Assembly: GCA_030248195.1 (NCBI GenBank)
Contig: JASAND010010987.1
Location: 39,133 to 103,132, forward strand
DNA: 64,000 bases
Reading direction: 5' to 3'
Source of the DNA: Trissonchulus latispiculum
Taxonomy: Eukaryota > Nematoda > Enoplea > Enoplida > Ironidae
The position numbers and the translations under genes are program-made. Of the stretch, positions 23,113 through 33,930 are shown in pieces. The notes beneath the pieces are model-generated. The model saw only the letters and a list, made by a program, of their open reading frames with translations, did not search any database and was not told the DNA's origin. Positions within the stretch are counted from its first letter, which is position 1. Each line of letters opens with the position of its first letter.

Positions 23113-23906
23113 TGTTTATATATGTGTTAAACTTTATGAAGCCTGCCCATTTGATGCTGCATTTTTAATGGCTCATGAGATCTCAAAAAAGCGACCTGGG
23201 TCAGCCTTTTTGATTCAAACTAACTAAAAAGAGTTGAATTTTACGCTGAAAGTGTCAGAATCGCGCTACAACACTTATTTAAGACCTGTGAGGGACGGGT
23301 TTATTTCCCCCCGCTACTTTTTGCATTATACCGACCTAACGATACGACCTAGAGTCTCTAGGCTAGAGAAGTCAGTGCAAATGGGCTTAAAGTGCTGGTT
23401 CCGGTTCATCCGTGCCTCCCCCCCCCCCCAAACCTGGGGGGGGCGGGGGGCCGCCCCCCAGACTTCCCCCCCCCAAAATTTTTGCCTAGGAAAAAGCCAG
23501 AACACCTGTGGGTGTGGCTAGCGAAAACAACTAAATATTGGGGCTACTTTTTTCGGGGTAGGCGTGCAGGTGTAGCGGGGATTTGTGTTGGGGGCCCTCC
23601 CCAAACATCTTTCGGGATGAGAAGCACTTTTTGGCATTAGAAATTGTTTTTTCAAGTTAATCATATACGTACGTATGTTCGCACTATTTCTGGCCTCAAA
23701 TTTTTAGCCCTTTCCTCTAACACTACTATGCGCCGGTTCCTATGCGCCGGGGTGCGGGGCTAAAAACTGTTTGAAAGAAATACCGCTTACACACGCATAG
23801 GTGTGTTTAAGGGGGTCCTCCCCCCCAAATTTCGGATTTGGGTGGGGTCCCCCGAGCCAAATTTGGACCTTCTACTCCCCCCCCCAACCCAAACAGGTGG
23901 TACACC
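23113..23906. other. Spacer with a solitary MITE end
   Basis: At 23407-23500 there is a C/G-run tail ending in CCTAGGAAAAAGCCAG, like the right end of the 21759 element. A duplicated TATGCGCCGG word lies near 23726-23745. A CATAGGTGTGTTTAAGGGGG start at 23796 may pair with ACACACCTATG ending at 24837. No gene is supported. Confidence 0.45.
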
Positions 23907-24653
23907 CATAGATGTGTTAGGGGGAGGTGTTTGGGGACCCCCCCCCACCAAAATGACAAATTTTGGCGACCCCCCCCCAGATTTTCAGATTTTTGCTTTT
24001 CTTCAGATTTTCACATTTTCTTCACATTTTCAGATTTTCAATTTCGAAGGAGGGGGGGGACGAGTTGGGGGGGGGTTACGAGTTGGGGATGTGGGGGGGG
24101 GGCCGCAGTCACCCAGCAGCAGCGACCCCCCCCCCCCACCCTCATAAGTGTGGTAGGCGGGCGGGGGGGGGGGGGGGGGGGGGGAACCCCCCATAGGTGT
24201 GGCTCGGCAAAAAATCTGGGGGGGGGGGTTCCGACGGGGGGTCGGGGGACCCCCTAAATTTTCGATTTTATGCCATTTTTGGCTACTTTTTGACCAAAAA
24301 TCCGGGGGGGGGAGCAAAAAACTGAAAATCTGGGGGGGGTCGGCAAAATTTGTCATTTTGGTGCGGGGGTCCCCCCCCCCCCCCCCCCCCCTCTGCATCG
24401 ATGTGGTAGGGGGGGGGGGGTGGGGGGGTACCCCCCCCACCAAATTGACAAATTTTCGCGACCCCCCCAGATTTTTCAGACTTTAGCTAGGCCCCCCCGA
24501 TTTTTGGCCAAAAAGTGGCCAAAAATGGCAAACAAATCGAAAATTTAGGGGTTTTTGGGAAATTTGGCGGACCCCCCCCCCCCCCCGTCGGAAACCCCCC
24601 CCCCCAGATTTTTTGCCCAGCCACCCCAATGCCCCCCCCCTAACACCCCTATG
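23907..24653. mobile_element. Nested CATAGRTGTG-ended G/C-run elements
   Basis: CATAGATGTGTTAGGGGG pairs with CCCCCTAACACCCCTATG, with imperfect 8-bp flanks (ggtacacc and ggaacccc, 6 of 8). Further element starts occur inside, at about 24143 (CATAAGTGTGGTAGG), 24191 (CATAGGTGTGGC) and 24396 (CATCGATGTGGTAGG). This suggests repeated insertion of one family into itself. G and C runs exceed 20 bases near 24160-24184 and 24369-24391. Confidence 0.6.
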
Positions 24654-24964
24654 GGAACCCCTCCCCCCAAATGGAGGGGTCGAAGACCCTCCCCCAAAAA
24701 ATATCTCTAGCATAACGTTATATATTCGCGTTCGCGAAAAATAGGCGAATCGTAATCACCGCGGGACGGGGGTACGAATTACGATTGGGGGGGGGGGTTC
24801 GAGCAATCCCCCCAGCCGCACCCCTAACACACCTATGGCAAAAATAAGTTTGTCTTGCACACAAATTTCGAGAGCCAAGCATTATGTATTCGCGTTCCGC
24901 CACAAATATGCGAATCCTAATCACCTAAAGGCCTGCGAAGATTACATCGCTTTGCTAACTCCCC
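24654..24964. other. Spacer with a duplicated TATTCGCGTT phrase
   Basis: AACGTTATATATTCGCGTTCG (24714) and GCATTATGTATTCGCGTTCCG (24879) start similar stretches that each continue with GCGAATC(GTA/CTA)ATCACC. This marks a short duplicated module split by the ACACACCTATG end at 24837. No gene. Confidence 0.45.
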
Positions 24965-26000
24965 TCCCCCAACTTAGAGTCGAGTAGCTATTGACCAGCT
25001 CAATATTTAGCTAATACTTGGCTGTTCCGACTTCGCCTTGTACAACTCTACCTTGGCGACTCCACTCCGACTCCGACTCCGATTTCCGATTCCGACTCCG
25101 ATTTCCTACTTACGATCCGACTCCGACTTTAACTTGGATAAATGGATACCACTCCCTACCTGCCTATCCGATCCGACTCCGATTTCCGACTCCGACTTCC
25201 GAGTCCGATTTCCGATCCGACTCCGACTTTAACTTGGATAAATGGAAACCACTCCCTACCTGCCTATCCGATCCGACTCCGATTTCCGATTCCGATTTCC
25301 GAGTTCTGATCCGACTCCGACTTTAACTTGGATAAATGGAAACCACTCCCTAACTGCCTGTCCGATCCGACTCCGATTTCCAACTTCGGATTCCGATATC
25401 CGATCCGAGTCCGACTTTAACTTGGATAAATGGAAACCACTCCCTACCTGCCTCTGCGATCCGACTCCGATTTCCGACTTCCGCTCCGACTCCGACTTTA
25501 ACTTGGATAAATGGAAACCACTCCCTACCTGCCTATCCGATCCGACTCCGATTTCCGATTCCGACTCCGATTTCCGACTTCCGCTCCGACTCCGACTTTA
25601 ACTTGGATAAATGGAGACCACTCCCTACCTGCCTATCCGATCCGACTCCGATTTCCGACTTCTGATCCGACTCCGACTTTAACTTGGATAAATGGAAACC
25701 ACTCCCTACCTGCCTATCCGATCCGACTCCGATTTCCGACTTCCAATTCTTTCGATCCGACTTCCGATCCGACTCCCACTTGAACTAGGATTAATAGAAA
25801 CCACTCCCTACCTGCCTGTCCGATCCGACTCCGATTTCCGACTTCCCATCCGATTTTCCAGTTCTAATCCGACTATCCTTCTGAGCTGCCGCGACCCGAG
25901 ACTGCCTGTCCGACTACGAATCTGACTTTCCGACTTTGTCTGTCCGACTTTGAAGGCCATTTTCCGAGTTTCACCGCGTTGCATCCATCAATCTAGACCC
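24965..26000 (+). repeat. CCGACT-based minisatellite, 7-8 units of 81-100 bp
   Basis: The phrase AACTTGGATAAATGG recurs at 25131, 25231, 25325, 25419, 25500, 25600 and 25681, followed by CCACTCCCTACCTGCCTAT and a variable number of CCGACTCCGATTTCCGACT sub-repeats. A decayed last unit lies near 25780. Spacings of 100, 94, 94, 81, 100 and 81 bp reflect gain or loss of sub-repeats. The edges match the short inverted copy at 9546-10005. Serine/aspartate-rich open frames across it are translations of the repeat. Confidence 0.92.
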
Positions 26001-26829
26001 TAATTGGAAACGTGACCAAGAGTACCTAAAACAGTTTTGGTAAGCTTAGACAAGGATTTCAGTGGCACGAAGTTGAAGACACCAAAAGGAATCACCTCAT
26101 TATAATAATATTTCTGAATACTCCGGAATGTAAAATATTAAGTGTGTTTTGCCGTTTGTCCATTTTTACCGAAATAAAGCAATTGTCTGTCGGACAAGAA
26201 TCATAATAACAAAAAATGGGTCGTACACCCGAAAAGGTAGGACAGAAAATAAGCGAAAACGTCGGGACGCACATGAGCACAGAAAATTAAAACAAAGCGA
26301 TCATGGACACATCATGTCAGGGCTCCCTATTAAGACGTGTTAGCACAAGGAATGACATATATCCAGATCGATGGAGGAGTAGCTCAACCGAGTTTTACTC
26401 TTTTTTGTTATTTTCTAGGGCAATCTCAATCTCATAAAATGATGCCTCGTTTTGTGTGTATTAAGCATTCTAAATTGAGTAACAGGCTTTTCTTTGTAGC
26501 AAGTGATCGATAGATACGTGTTCTGCTCGCTAAAGTTACTACTCCGTTTCCCTATAGTAGTAGTTTGTTTTCATCTTTCTTCACCAACAGCAAACAGAAG
26601 GGTGGGTAAAAGATCAGATAAGATGGAAGCGTTACAACATCAAATTGAAAATAAAACCTTTAAACACTATTGCTCACTGGTACTCCTTTGTAGCAGTTAT
26701 AGATCATTGCTTTGATTTGGCTGTACTGCTTTAAACTTTGAGCAGGAAAACATACTTTTCTTATTGCTCTGACTCCAAGCTGTTTTTCTTCACTTGTGCT
26801 CTCAGATACCTTTACAGTGTGATTAATTT
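26001..26829. other. Unrecognised A+T-rich sequence
   Basis: No supported gene. Small open frames of 60-70 codons show no motif or domain. Confidence 0.4.
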
Positions 26830-26990
26830 TTTGAGTATTGCATGTGACCTACGCTGATCTCATTTCCGCTCCACATGCATGTTTCCTGCTCATGAAAATT
26901 TGAATATCTAATTAGTAAAGTGCACAAACATCTAGCTTTGTGCACATTATCATGCCTCGTTAAGATTGTTTGCTAGCAGGCACTTTTCCT
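26830..26990 (+). promoter_or_regulatory. Conserved block upstream of the intact receptor
   Basis: It shares TATTGCATGTGA, TCATTTCCGCTCC and TAGCTTTGTGC, in order, with 6230-6390. The position is about 190-340 bp before the receptor start codon. Its retention in two places could reflect promoter function or a dispersed repeat; the sequence alone does not decide. Confidence 0.4.
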
Positions 26991-27172
26991 GTAATTAGCA
27001 GTGAAAATTGCGAGAAGCTTTGTGACAACATAGCTGTCAGCATTCGTTACAATTAGCGCTGCGGCAGCAACTGTTTATCAAAATCTTAAACACTCCGTCC
27101 GCCGTTAAATTTGAATTCTTTAAATAGTATTATTATATTTGATATTGTTACTGAGATGTCTTGTGATCAGAA

Positions 27173-28132
27173 ATGAAGAACTCGTCCACAGTCGACTATA
27201 GAAACTACGTTATTGGATACAACGTTATAGCCTCATGTATTGCTGTTTGTAGCGCAGTAGTATACTTTAAAATATGTTTCGTTTTGTGGAAGTACCGCAA
27301 TAGCCACTACTCTAATCCATTCTACAAACTGGCACTGGTTCTTGGTATTTTTGATAGTTTGTATTTGTCTCAGCAGGTTACGTTCGCCGACATGGAAGCA
27401 ATATTTAAGGGTAGGATTTCCAGTGCGTATATTCATTTCGCAGGGATGGTGAATAATTTCACCACCTGGACTGTTGTTGAAATGATTATTGGAATTTGTA
27501 TCAATCGACTAATTGCGGTATTTACGCTCCAGAAGTACGCCATGTACTTCACTAACAAGCATGTTATTATTGTAGTTGTAGTTTGTGTATTGGTGTCTTC
27601 TTTTACTGTTGCAGTTATGTACAGTGTGGGATGCCAATGGCATGCTTCAAATAATCTAACTTACCGGTGGGTGTGCAGCGGTTCTAATTCAGCATGGATA
27701 AATTTGGCAGTAATTTACATACAAATAAAATCAATAGGAATGACGTTTATTGTGGTTATTTTATATTCCATTATTCTAATTCGCTTAAAGTTGGTTTCAA
27801 AAACATCTTCTGTTTTGAAGAAAGAAAGTTCACTGGCTGTGCAATTTGGTTTAATCTGTATAATGTATGTTAGTTATATAATTTCGTTTTGGGTTACACA
27901 GTGGCTCAGTAGTAAAGGAGTTATAACAATTGAGGCAGGCGAAACTGTAGTTGGTTTATCGGCTTTGTTGAACAGCGCAATCAATCCTTTCATTTATCTA
28001 TCATTTAGCACAGATATCAGGGCAAATGTTTTCAATCGCCAAACTCCTGTGACTGAAGTAAAACCTTCGATGGGTTTGCAATCAACAGCCAAGACCCCGA
28101 CGAGAACAGCTTGGGTGGGCCAGCGCACATAA
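27173..28132 (+). CDS. Srx-like seven-helix G-protein-coupled receptor
   Basis: This is an intact single-exon frame of 319 codons. Helices fall at about 12-36, 50-71, 92-117, 131-150, 176-204, 223-245 and 258-277. Helix 3 ends in NRLIA (111-115), the place of the usual DRY motif, and helix 7 has NPFIY (271-275) in place of NPxxY. Cysteine 154 at the top of helix 4 and cysteine 168 lie in extracellular loop 2. Possible N-glycosylation sites are N3 and N161. The N-terminus is short (about 11 residues) and the C-terminal tail runs from 280 to 319. The helix 3 and 7 motifs and the NPFxKL start of helix 2 are those of nematode class x serpentine receptors, which are mostly chemosensory. That is family knowledge; the ligand is unknown. 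An AATAAA lies 88 bp past the stop at 28220. The start codon was chosen because it is the first in-frame ATG and precedes helix 1. It is a paralogue of the gene at 7704-8650. Confidence 0.9.
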   Translation: MKNSSTVDYRNYVIGYNVIASCIAVCSAVVYFKICFVLWKYRNSHYSNPFYKLALVLGIFDSLYLSQQVTFADMEAIFKGRISSAYIHFAGMVNNFTTWTVVEMIIGICINRLIAVFTLQKYAMYFTNKHVIIVVVVCVLVSSFTVAVMYSVGCQWHASNNLTYRWVCSGSNSAWINLAVIYIQIKSIGMTFIVVILYSIILIRLKLVSKTSSVLKKESSLAVQFGLICIMYVSYIISFWVTQWLSSKGVITIEAGETVVGLSALLNSAINPFIYLSFSTDIRANVFNRQTPVTEVKPSMGLQSTAKTPTRTAWVGQRT

Positions 28133-28219
28133 AAACATGGACACCAGTCCGAATTTTGTCATATTGTATGATTTAAGTACTAAGAATATATAGCTACCGA
28201 GAAAACAACTTAAATATGA

Positions 28220-28225
28220 AATAAA
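28220..28225 (+). terminator. Candidate polyadenylation signal AATAAA
   Basis: The hexamer lies 88 bases after the receptor stop codon, in A+T-rich sequence. That is a normal distance for a short animal 3' untranslated region. No transcript data support it. Confidence 0.5.
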
Positions 28226-28691
28226 TACAGTTTTGTAAGTTTGCAAAATATCCCACTTAATAGTCGCTTACCTTACAAGTGTATCTTTAAGATCGTGAAT
28301 AAGCCTAAAACTTTAATTCCTAAATTACGCTCGTGTCTACTTTTCAGAGTAATTATAAAAAGATGGCCGAACCCCTGCTTGTAATCTATACTCGTATGGG
28401 TGGTAGACGGCATCAATTCAGGATGGAGACAGGTCTTACTTTTCTTTGCAAAGAGTGCAAAGAGTGTTTTCTTCTATGTAATTTATCTATGAAATAGCTG
28501 TTGCAACCATGTACTCTGGAGTTAATTTCCTTTAAATTCTTGGTTCATTATTTGTTTAACCTTATATGTTTCATGTCTGTATCTGTATTTCTGCAGATTT
28601 AATAAAAGATTGACGTTAGACCAAAAGCAAGAACTAAAACGAATAATGTAGTTAATGCGTTCATTAACGTGCGTCTAATCTAAGTAGACAC
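28226..28691. other. 3' flank of the receptor, nothing recognised
   Basis: A+T-rich sequence without a supported gene. A duplicated GCAAAGAGT word lies near 28447-28463. Confidence 0.4.
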
Positions 28692-28878
28692 CAGACATGT
28701 GCAGGACGGGAAGTTGGGGGGGGGGGGTGAACGGGCGGTCGAAAAACCGGACTTTTCCGGTTTTTTGGCCAAAAAACTGAAAAAAACCAGATTCTGCGAA
28801 GAGGGGTGAGGGATCCCTCTGGGGAGGTGAGCTAAAGCTGTGTGAAGATAAAATCCCAACCCCCCAAGCACATGTATG
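28692..28878. mobile_element. Short hAT-like MITE, 187 bp
   Basis: The ends are CAGACATGTGC and GCACATGTATG (one mismatch). The flanking 8-bp repeats are imperfect: gtagacac at 28684-28691 and gaagacag at 28879-28886, 6 of 8. Inside there is a G run, then TCGAAAAACCGGACTTTTCC-type inverted text. A similar CATACATGTGCGGGGG end lies at 3828. Confidence 0.6.
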
Positions 28879-28879
28879 G

Positions 28880-31196
28880 AAGACAGACTATCTGACGAAA
28901 GCTTCCTTTTTCACAAAGCATCTTAGGATGGATGGATGAGGTCAATGCCCCTCAGAATTTAAAAATTCAGAAAATTTTCTTCGATGACACACCAGAAGTA
29001 TACAACCAAACAGTAGGAAAGAAAAGCAAGAAACTTAATTGAACTTATACTAATTTGGCACTGAGGAACCAAAACCTTCTGGTTTTGCTGCCTTGATGAC
29101 CAAGCCACCAGACTATGCGAACGATTTCGGGGTTTTAAAGGTAACTACTTTTGAGTAATTATTTATTCCAAATTACACCACCAGCTCAGAACGATATTGG
29201 AATACCACTAAATAGATAGATCCTCACACAGCTAAGATCATTTAGATGCCTCAATTTTGAACGGCATACTCATTCATTACCTGGAGCTAAACCCATTTAT
29301 AAATAAAAAGTCATTCTTGCTCGTTCGCCTCAGTCCAGTTGACCCTCCACGCTTAGGTGTGGTGTCAGTATTGCGTGAAGTTTGGCTTGGAGGAAAACTG
29401 GTGCCGACTAACATTGCTTTTGCAGTTAATCAAGGCGTTTGACAAGGCCGGCAATGAACCTACTGCGGCCTATCCATGGCGGCGGTTCTACACCCAGGCG
29501 AACATCCCTGGGAGTCTAGAGTCACGGTAAATTGCCAGCAACGAAGTACGGTTTCGACCCGGCTGAGTCATCATGTGAAACATTAGAATCACACATAAAT
29601 AATGCAGAATGCATCACAGAGGACACAAAAGTAACTGAAACTGAAGTAATTGTCTGCTGCACAATGTTTTGTAGCGGTTTACCAGGGGATAACGGAATCA
29701 ACCAAAGATAGTCAAACGTCTGATTTGATTTGCCTCTGTAAGGTTTGCACTGTTCCAGTGTTTAGCATTAACTCTCGTCGTAGTCAAATATATTGAAGCT
29801 GTGTGGTGCCGGAAGAACTCAGACCAGCGATCAGGAAAATTAAAGTGAATCTGTTTCAGTATGAATTCAGTAAATGAAAGATTAGCACCGCCACAGTCTC
29901 TGACACCAGAAGGAGTTAAGGGACGCAGTTAAAAGCTATATCCTGTCATTTATAAACCAAAGGTTTGTTTGTTCAAATTCGTGAGAGATCATGCGCTGGA
30001 GATTGTCTCTGCTCTTGATGCGATAATCTCACAATCCATGGACTGCCATAATCCCTTTGGCTTGTTACTCATCAGACATATCTATTATAACTGTCCTGTG
30101 ACTGTTCCTGTGACTGTTCCTGTGGCTCTATATAAAGTATTCATGCGTGCATTGGAAGAGCCCAACGTCTCACGTTCTAAGCCACTAGAGCAGATGGGGC
30201 GGGATTGGAAGCAAACCCGTATGTAAGCCATTTTGAGTACCTTGATTAGTTTTGTATCCAACACTTTTTCCCATGTGGAGGCAGAATATAGTGCAAGAAG
30301 CGGGTAGGTCCCAAGGGGTACCTTTCCACTTTCCACATTTATGATTCTTTAGGGTGAACAAGGAACTACATGAGCGACGCCCATCAATCAAACGGCCTGC
30401 GGAGCAGCAGCCTAAAGCCTTAGCCCTTCGGCACCGCCTATTCTGCTTCTTCTTCTCTCCGGGCGCTTCAATAGTTTTGCCATTATCGCTTTCTTTGCTT
30501 ATCCCCATCCGTCAACGCTGGTATGACGCTAACTACGTTGCTTGGATGGAAGGCAATCGATGATAGAGAGCCTTGTGGAAAGCGAGGCCGTTTTGAGAGG
30601 TCTTATACTGTTAGACCGCCCTTTAAGTGTGCTCAGGATCGTCATCAGAAATCGTTTAACAATGTCGCCTTGGTCAATTTTGAGATGATTAAATATTGAA
30701 GTTGTTATGATAGCACAACATCCAGTTTGCTGTTTGAATGTTTACAGTCTGGAATTCAATGAAAATGCTAAACTAGGCTAATTTGGTGCAGTGGTTGGTT
30801 AGTTGATTTTTTGTTGTTTACGGTTTTTGACGCGGTGATAAAATCGTGTCCATGTCTTACTTCGCACACTTATTTACTTTCATTTACCGATTATTTCAAT
30901 TTATTTTTACTTATAAAAAGAGGAAACATTTTATTACTAATCCCGAGAAATTCACGTGGGGCTAGTATATATAATTTCCTACAACACGAGAATTACTCCG
31001 CTGCCTCCCAGCCTATAACGCCGCGTCCATGATTACATTTGGCCATTAATTATTATTAATTAATATTCTTATCATTATACTGGCGAATTGTGGAAATGGT
31101 GCTCATGTGTATGGTGTATGACGTCAGTACTGTGGTATTTGCTGGGATTGTATAATGTTCAAATTCAATTCAGTTTTGGTTGGGTAGGTCTAGTGA
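28880..31196. other. Unrecognised sequence, no clear gene
   Basis: I found no recognisable domain. A TCCTGTGACTGT/TCCTGTGGCTCT triplet repeat lies at 30091-30128. The patch at 30350-30610 has higher G+C and overlapping open frames on both strands (about 70-107 codons) with no motif I know. It could be a decayed exon or element. Confidence 0.35.
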
Positions 31197-31360
31197 ATGA
31201 ACGGGTTTAGCGCATGGTTTCCAATTTTTCGGGCCGTGCTTGTTCCTTCAACTTCCTGTTTTATTTTCTATCATGAATGGTCAGGTTTCGTGCATGGTTT
31301 ACAGTTTTTTGGGCCATGGCTGATATTTCAACTTTCTGTTTTTCTCTTCAGTCATGTCGG
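31197..31360 (+). repeat. Two-unit tandem duplication, about 78 bp
   Basis: ATGAACGGGTTTAGCGCATG and ATGAATGGTCAGGTTTCGTG open two units that continue with TTTC/ACAATTTTTCGGGCC-like text, then TTCAACTTCCTG/TTTCAACTTTCTG. A 135-codon hydrophobic frame runs through it to 31604, but the repeat origin and lack of any family match make a gene doubtful. Confidence 0.7.
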
Positions 31361-31364
31361 AGCT

Positions 31365-32279
31365 GGACACTTTCTTCCATTCTCTAACCTATGCTGCCGG
31401 ACGGTAGTTCTCTTCTATTATTCTATTCTTCTATTGTTATTCTGGGCTCGGCTCTCCTTTGAGGTCTGCCTAATGAGAAGGCATAGAGGGCATGGAAGTG
31501 GAGACGCTCCGTGGGCCGCTAAAGGAAGAAAAACAGGTCTAGTTTCCTGCGCTATTTCTCTTCTTTCAGATAGTGTCTCTTTGGCGCTAGATTGGTTATA
31601 TTGACAATAGTTTTTGAACATGCAAATACTCTGTTTATTTTCATTTGTCGTAATTTTATGAGTTGAAATTCCATTTGTGTGTAATCTAGTAGTTTATTCT
31701 ATATTGCCTTCTAATACGAGCGCAAGTAAAATAGGAGATTTTTGGTATCGCACACTCCAGGAATCTATAGCTTCAGAGGAAAAATTCGTTAAAGCATCAA
31801 CTCACCTGCAAACAATTCTTACATTATGGCAGTATCTTTAGTAAAGGTGAACAGCCTAATCATAAGCCGCCATCTAGCAAATCGGAGAACGATTCTGGGT
31901 TCTGTGGCGCAGTAGTATCCTACTGCACTTCAAGTGAATTATAATGTGAAGTCTAGTTTGCAACAAAACAAGCTTTAGCACCCTACCCTTCACATTTCTG
32001 TCTTCCCTGGGCAATATATCGAGACTGCCAAGGGGTGGATACTTACCGTGTGAACATGGCACTGCACCACATTACGGAGTAACAATTAATAAGATTAAGA
32101 AGTATTGGACATTCTGAATACCTTGTAGAACACTTAGATAATAGTCAGAGTATTCCCGTTCCCCCCAAAACTGCTATTATTCTAAGTTGGGACTACCTAC
32201 CCCTAACCGGAATTTGCTATGAAAACAAAAAAATCAAGAAAGTTTAGATTTAATTACTTTACACTAATTTCCAGTCTTG
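31365..32279. other. Unrecognised sequence
   Basis: No gene is supported apart from the doubtful frame continuing to 31604. The rest is A+T-rich and without repeats that I can identify. Confidence 0.35.
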
Positions 32280-32540
32280 TGCGTCACTGCCAGAAATGTC
32301 TCTAATCGTGTTCGTGTTTTAGGAAATTACCATTTATCACTCCAAACCTTTTCATCGCTTGCAAATGAAATTTAGCGACGAGGGCGGTACCCATCCAACG
32401 CAATTGCAGGCAATTAGCTGAGCTAAGTAAGTGCAGCTTCTGTTCCCTTTTCAAACCAATTAAAATTAGTCATTAATTTATCAACCTAATTATCAACACA
32501 ATTTCCTCATCTATTTTTACGTATATATTACTCATAACGC
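32280..32540. repeat. Diverged duplicate of 5020-5450
   Basis: It shares AATTATCACT/ATTTATCACTCC, GGCGGTACC, AATTAAAATTAGTC and the order of these words with 5020-5450, in the same orientation, and lacks an internal segment of roughly 190 bp. Confidence 0.6.
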
Positions 32541-33026
32541 CCATAAGTACTTATAAAATCCTTGTCTCCAGTAGCTGATTTGACTATTTTCACAGCTGGT
32601 CATAGCAGTTTGCTCACCCGGACCTTTTCACGCAGTTTGCATGGATTGAAACTCACTTCGCCTTCAATGCATGAGAGCGTTCTTTAGTGATTCGGTCAAT
32701 ATCCGTTGTGAGGGAATTCTTTCCTTTCAGTTCTGTTTATGATTCATGTAGTTGCTATGCAGATATGCTGATACAGTCTCGATGACAAAATCGGGCAGAC
32801 TTATTAGATGACACAGATAAATTTTTATTTAATAAAAATAAAGGAACAGAACTACACGTTGATAAAAGAATGTAAATATAGGTTATGTAACAATTTTGGA
32901 AACAGTATAAGAGCAAATGCTTCAAACTTTAACATAAAACTATTGCATACAAACAAACAATTACAAGGCACAAACAAACCAAAACTAAAACAGGCATGTA
33001 TTCCACCCATCAAGGGAACATATTAA
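32541..33026. other. Unrecognised A+T-rich sequence
   Basis: No gene is supported. Confidence 0.4.
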
Positions 33027-33300
33027 TAACTATGACTGTAACAATCGTCTCACTCTTAGTTATCAGGCCGGGGACATGACCTATACGATAACGGCTAAAC
33101 TCCCCCAAATTGGATCCCAGTGTTGCTCTCCCACAAATGAGTACCTGATATTACTTTGTGTATGTCACCTCTCTTGTATATTTATGTGTTGAAGTTCGAA
33201 AGTGACTGCTTGTCGAGCTTCAACACATGAATACATAAGCGAGTAGAGTTACAAAAACCAGCACTAGGTACTAACTGTGAGGACTCGCTGGGCTTCACTA
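33027..33300. mobile_element. Decayed relative of the 6540-6941 foldback element
   Basis: CTCACTCTTAGTTAT, GGCCGGGGACATGACC, ACGATAACGGCTAA, CCCACAAATGAGTACCTG and a CTTGTATATTTATGTGTTGA/CTTCAACACATGAATACATA stem appear in the same order as in 6540-6941. The terminal CAAGAG motifs are not recognisable and the right arm is decayed, so no duplication can be read. Confidence 0.7.
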
Positions 33301-33617
33301 ACGTAGTTGCAGAAAATGCATTTATGGTTACATTTTAGTCAAACTTTCAGAAGATACATCACATGTGATTATAAAATTCCTGTAAAACCTCCGGCTCCTT
33401 AAGTTACTGTGAGAACCAGAAAATCTATTTCTAGAACTCTATGTAGAAAATTATTTCCGTTAACAATGATCATTTTAATTAATTATTTGTGCTCTACAAC
33501 CTTGCTGTTACATATAAGTTTGTAGCTTTGTCGTTTTTGACTATTAATTTTTGAAGAATCTTTTGCTAAAGCGATCCTCTTGAAAACAGTTTTTTCAAAA
33601 ATACTAACGTTAGACAC
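33301..33617. other. Unrecognised A+T-rich sequence
   Basis: No gene or repeat is recognised. Confidence 0.4.
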
Positions 33618-33922
33618 CAGGGGGGCGTTTCAAAAGATGCTTTAGGCGCTCTCCTAAATTCGGCTTAAGCAGTTAGTTAAGAGAATGCCATTTCAATACC
33701 TTTTCCTAACTTAAAAGCCGTTACCACCGAACTTGTCTCCTAAATTAGGCTGAATTAGGAGAATGACAGTGTATACTTTAGAGAATTTTTTGAAACGCGC
33801 TTAGGAGCGCTCCTAACTGCACCTTAGAAGCTCCTATGACGCTCCTAACTGTTCTCCTAAGTCTGCTCCTAAGTGCGCTTAGGAGCGGTCTTAGGAGAAT
33901 CTTTGAAACGTCACCCAGAAAC
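33618..33922. mobile_element. TIR element with CTCCTAA words, about 305 bp
   Basis: GGGGCGTTTCAAAAGATG opens it and AATCTTTGAAACGTCACCC closes it, an imperfect inverted pair. The interior is filled with CTCCTAA, GCGCTCCTAA and their complements in both orientations. A possible 8-bp duplication is ttagacac (33610-33617) and ttaggcac (33923-33930), 7 of 8; the right boundary is uncertain by a few bases. Confidence 0.72.
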
Positions 33923-33930
33923 TTAGGCAC

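Noticed and set aside
24160..24391. G and C homopolymers longer than 20 bases as functional quadruplexes
   Set aside because: Homopolymer lengths in assemblies are unreliable and no regulated gene lies nearby. Kept only as a remark on the element family.
23803..24486. Open frames of 95-139 codons rich in proline and glycine
   Set aside because: They cover nested G/C-run MITEs and have no conserved domain.
25058..25790. CRISPR-like regular repeat
   Set aside because: Spacers are themselves copies of the same sub-repeat, unit length varies, and the context is an animal genome.
25018..25925. Serine/aspartate/proline-rich frames with repeated LTWINGNHSL text
   Set aside because: They are the minisatellite read in frame, with no flanking coding sequence.
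31197..31604. 135-codon hydrophobic frame
   Set aside because: The first half is a two-unit DNA tandem duplication, and the rest has no recognisable helix pattern, motif or family.
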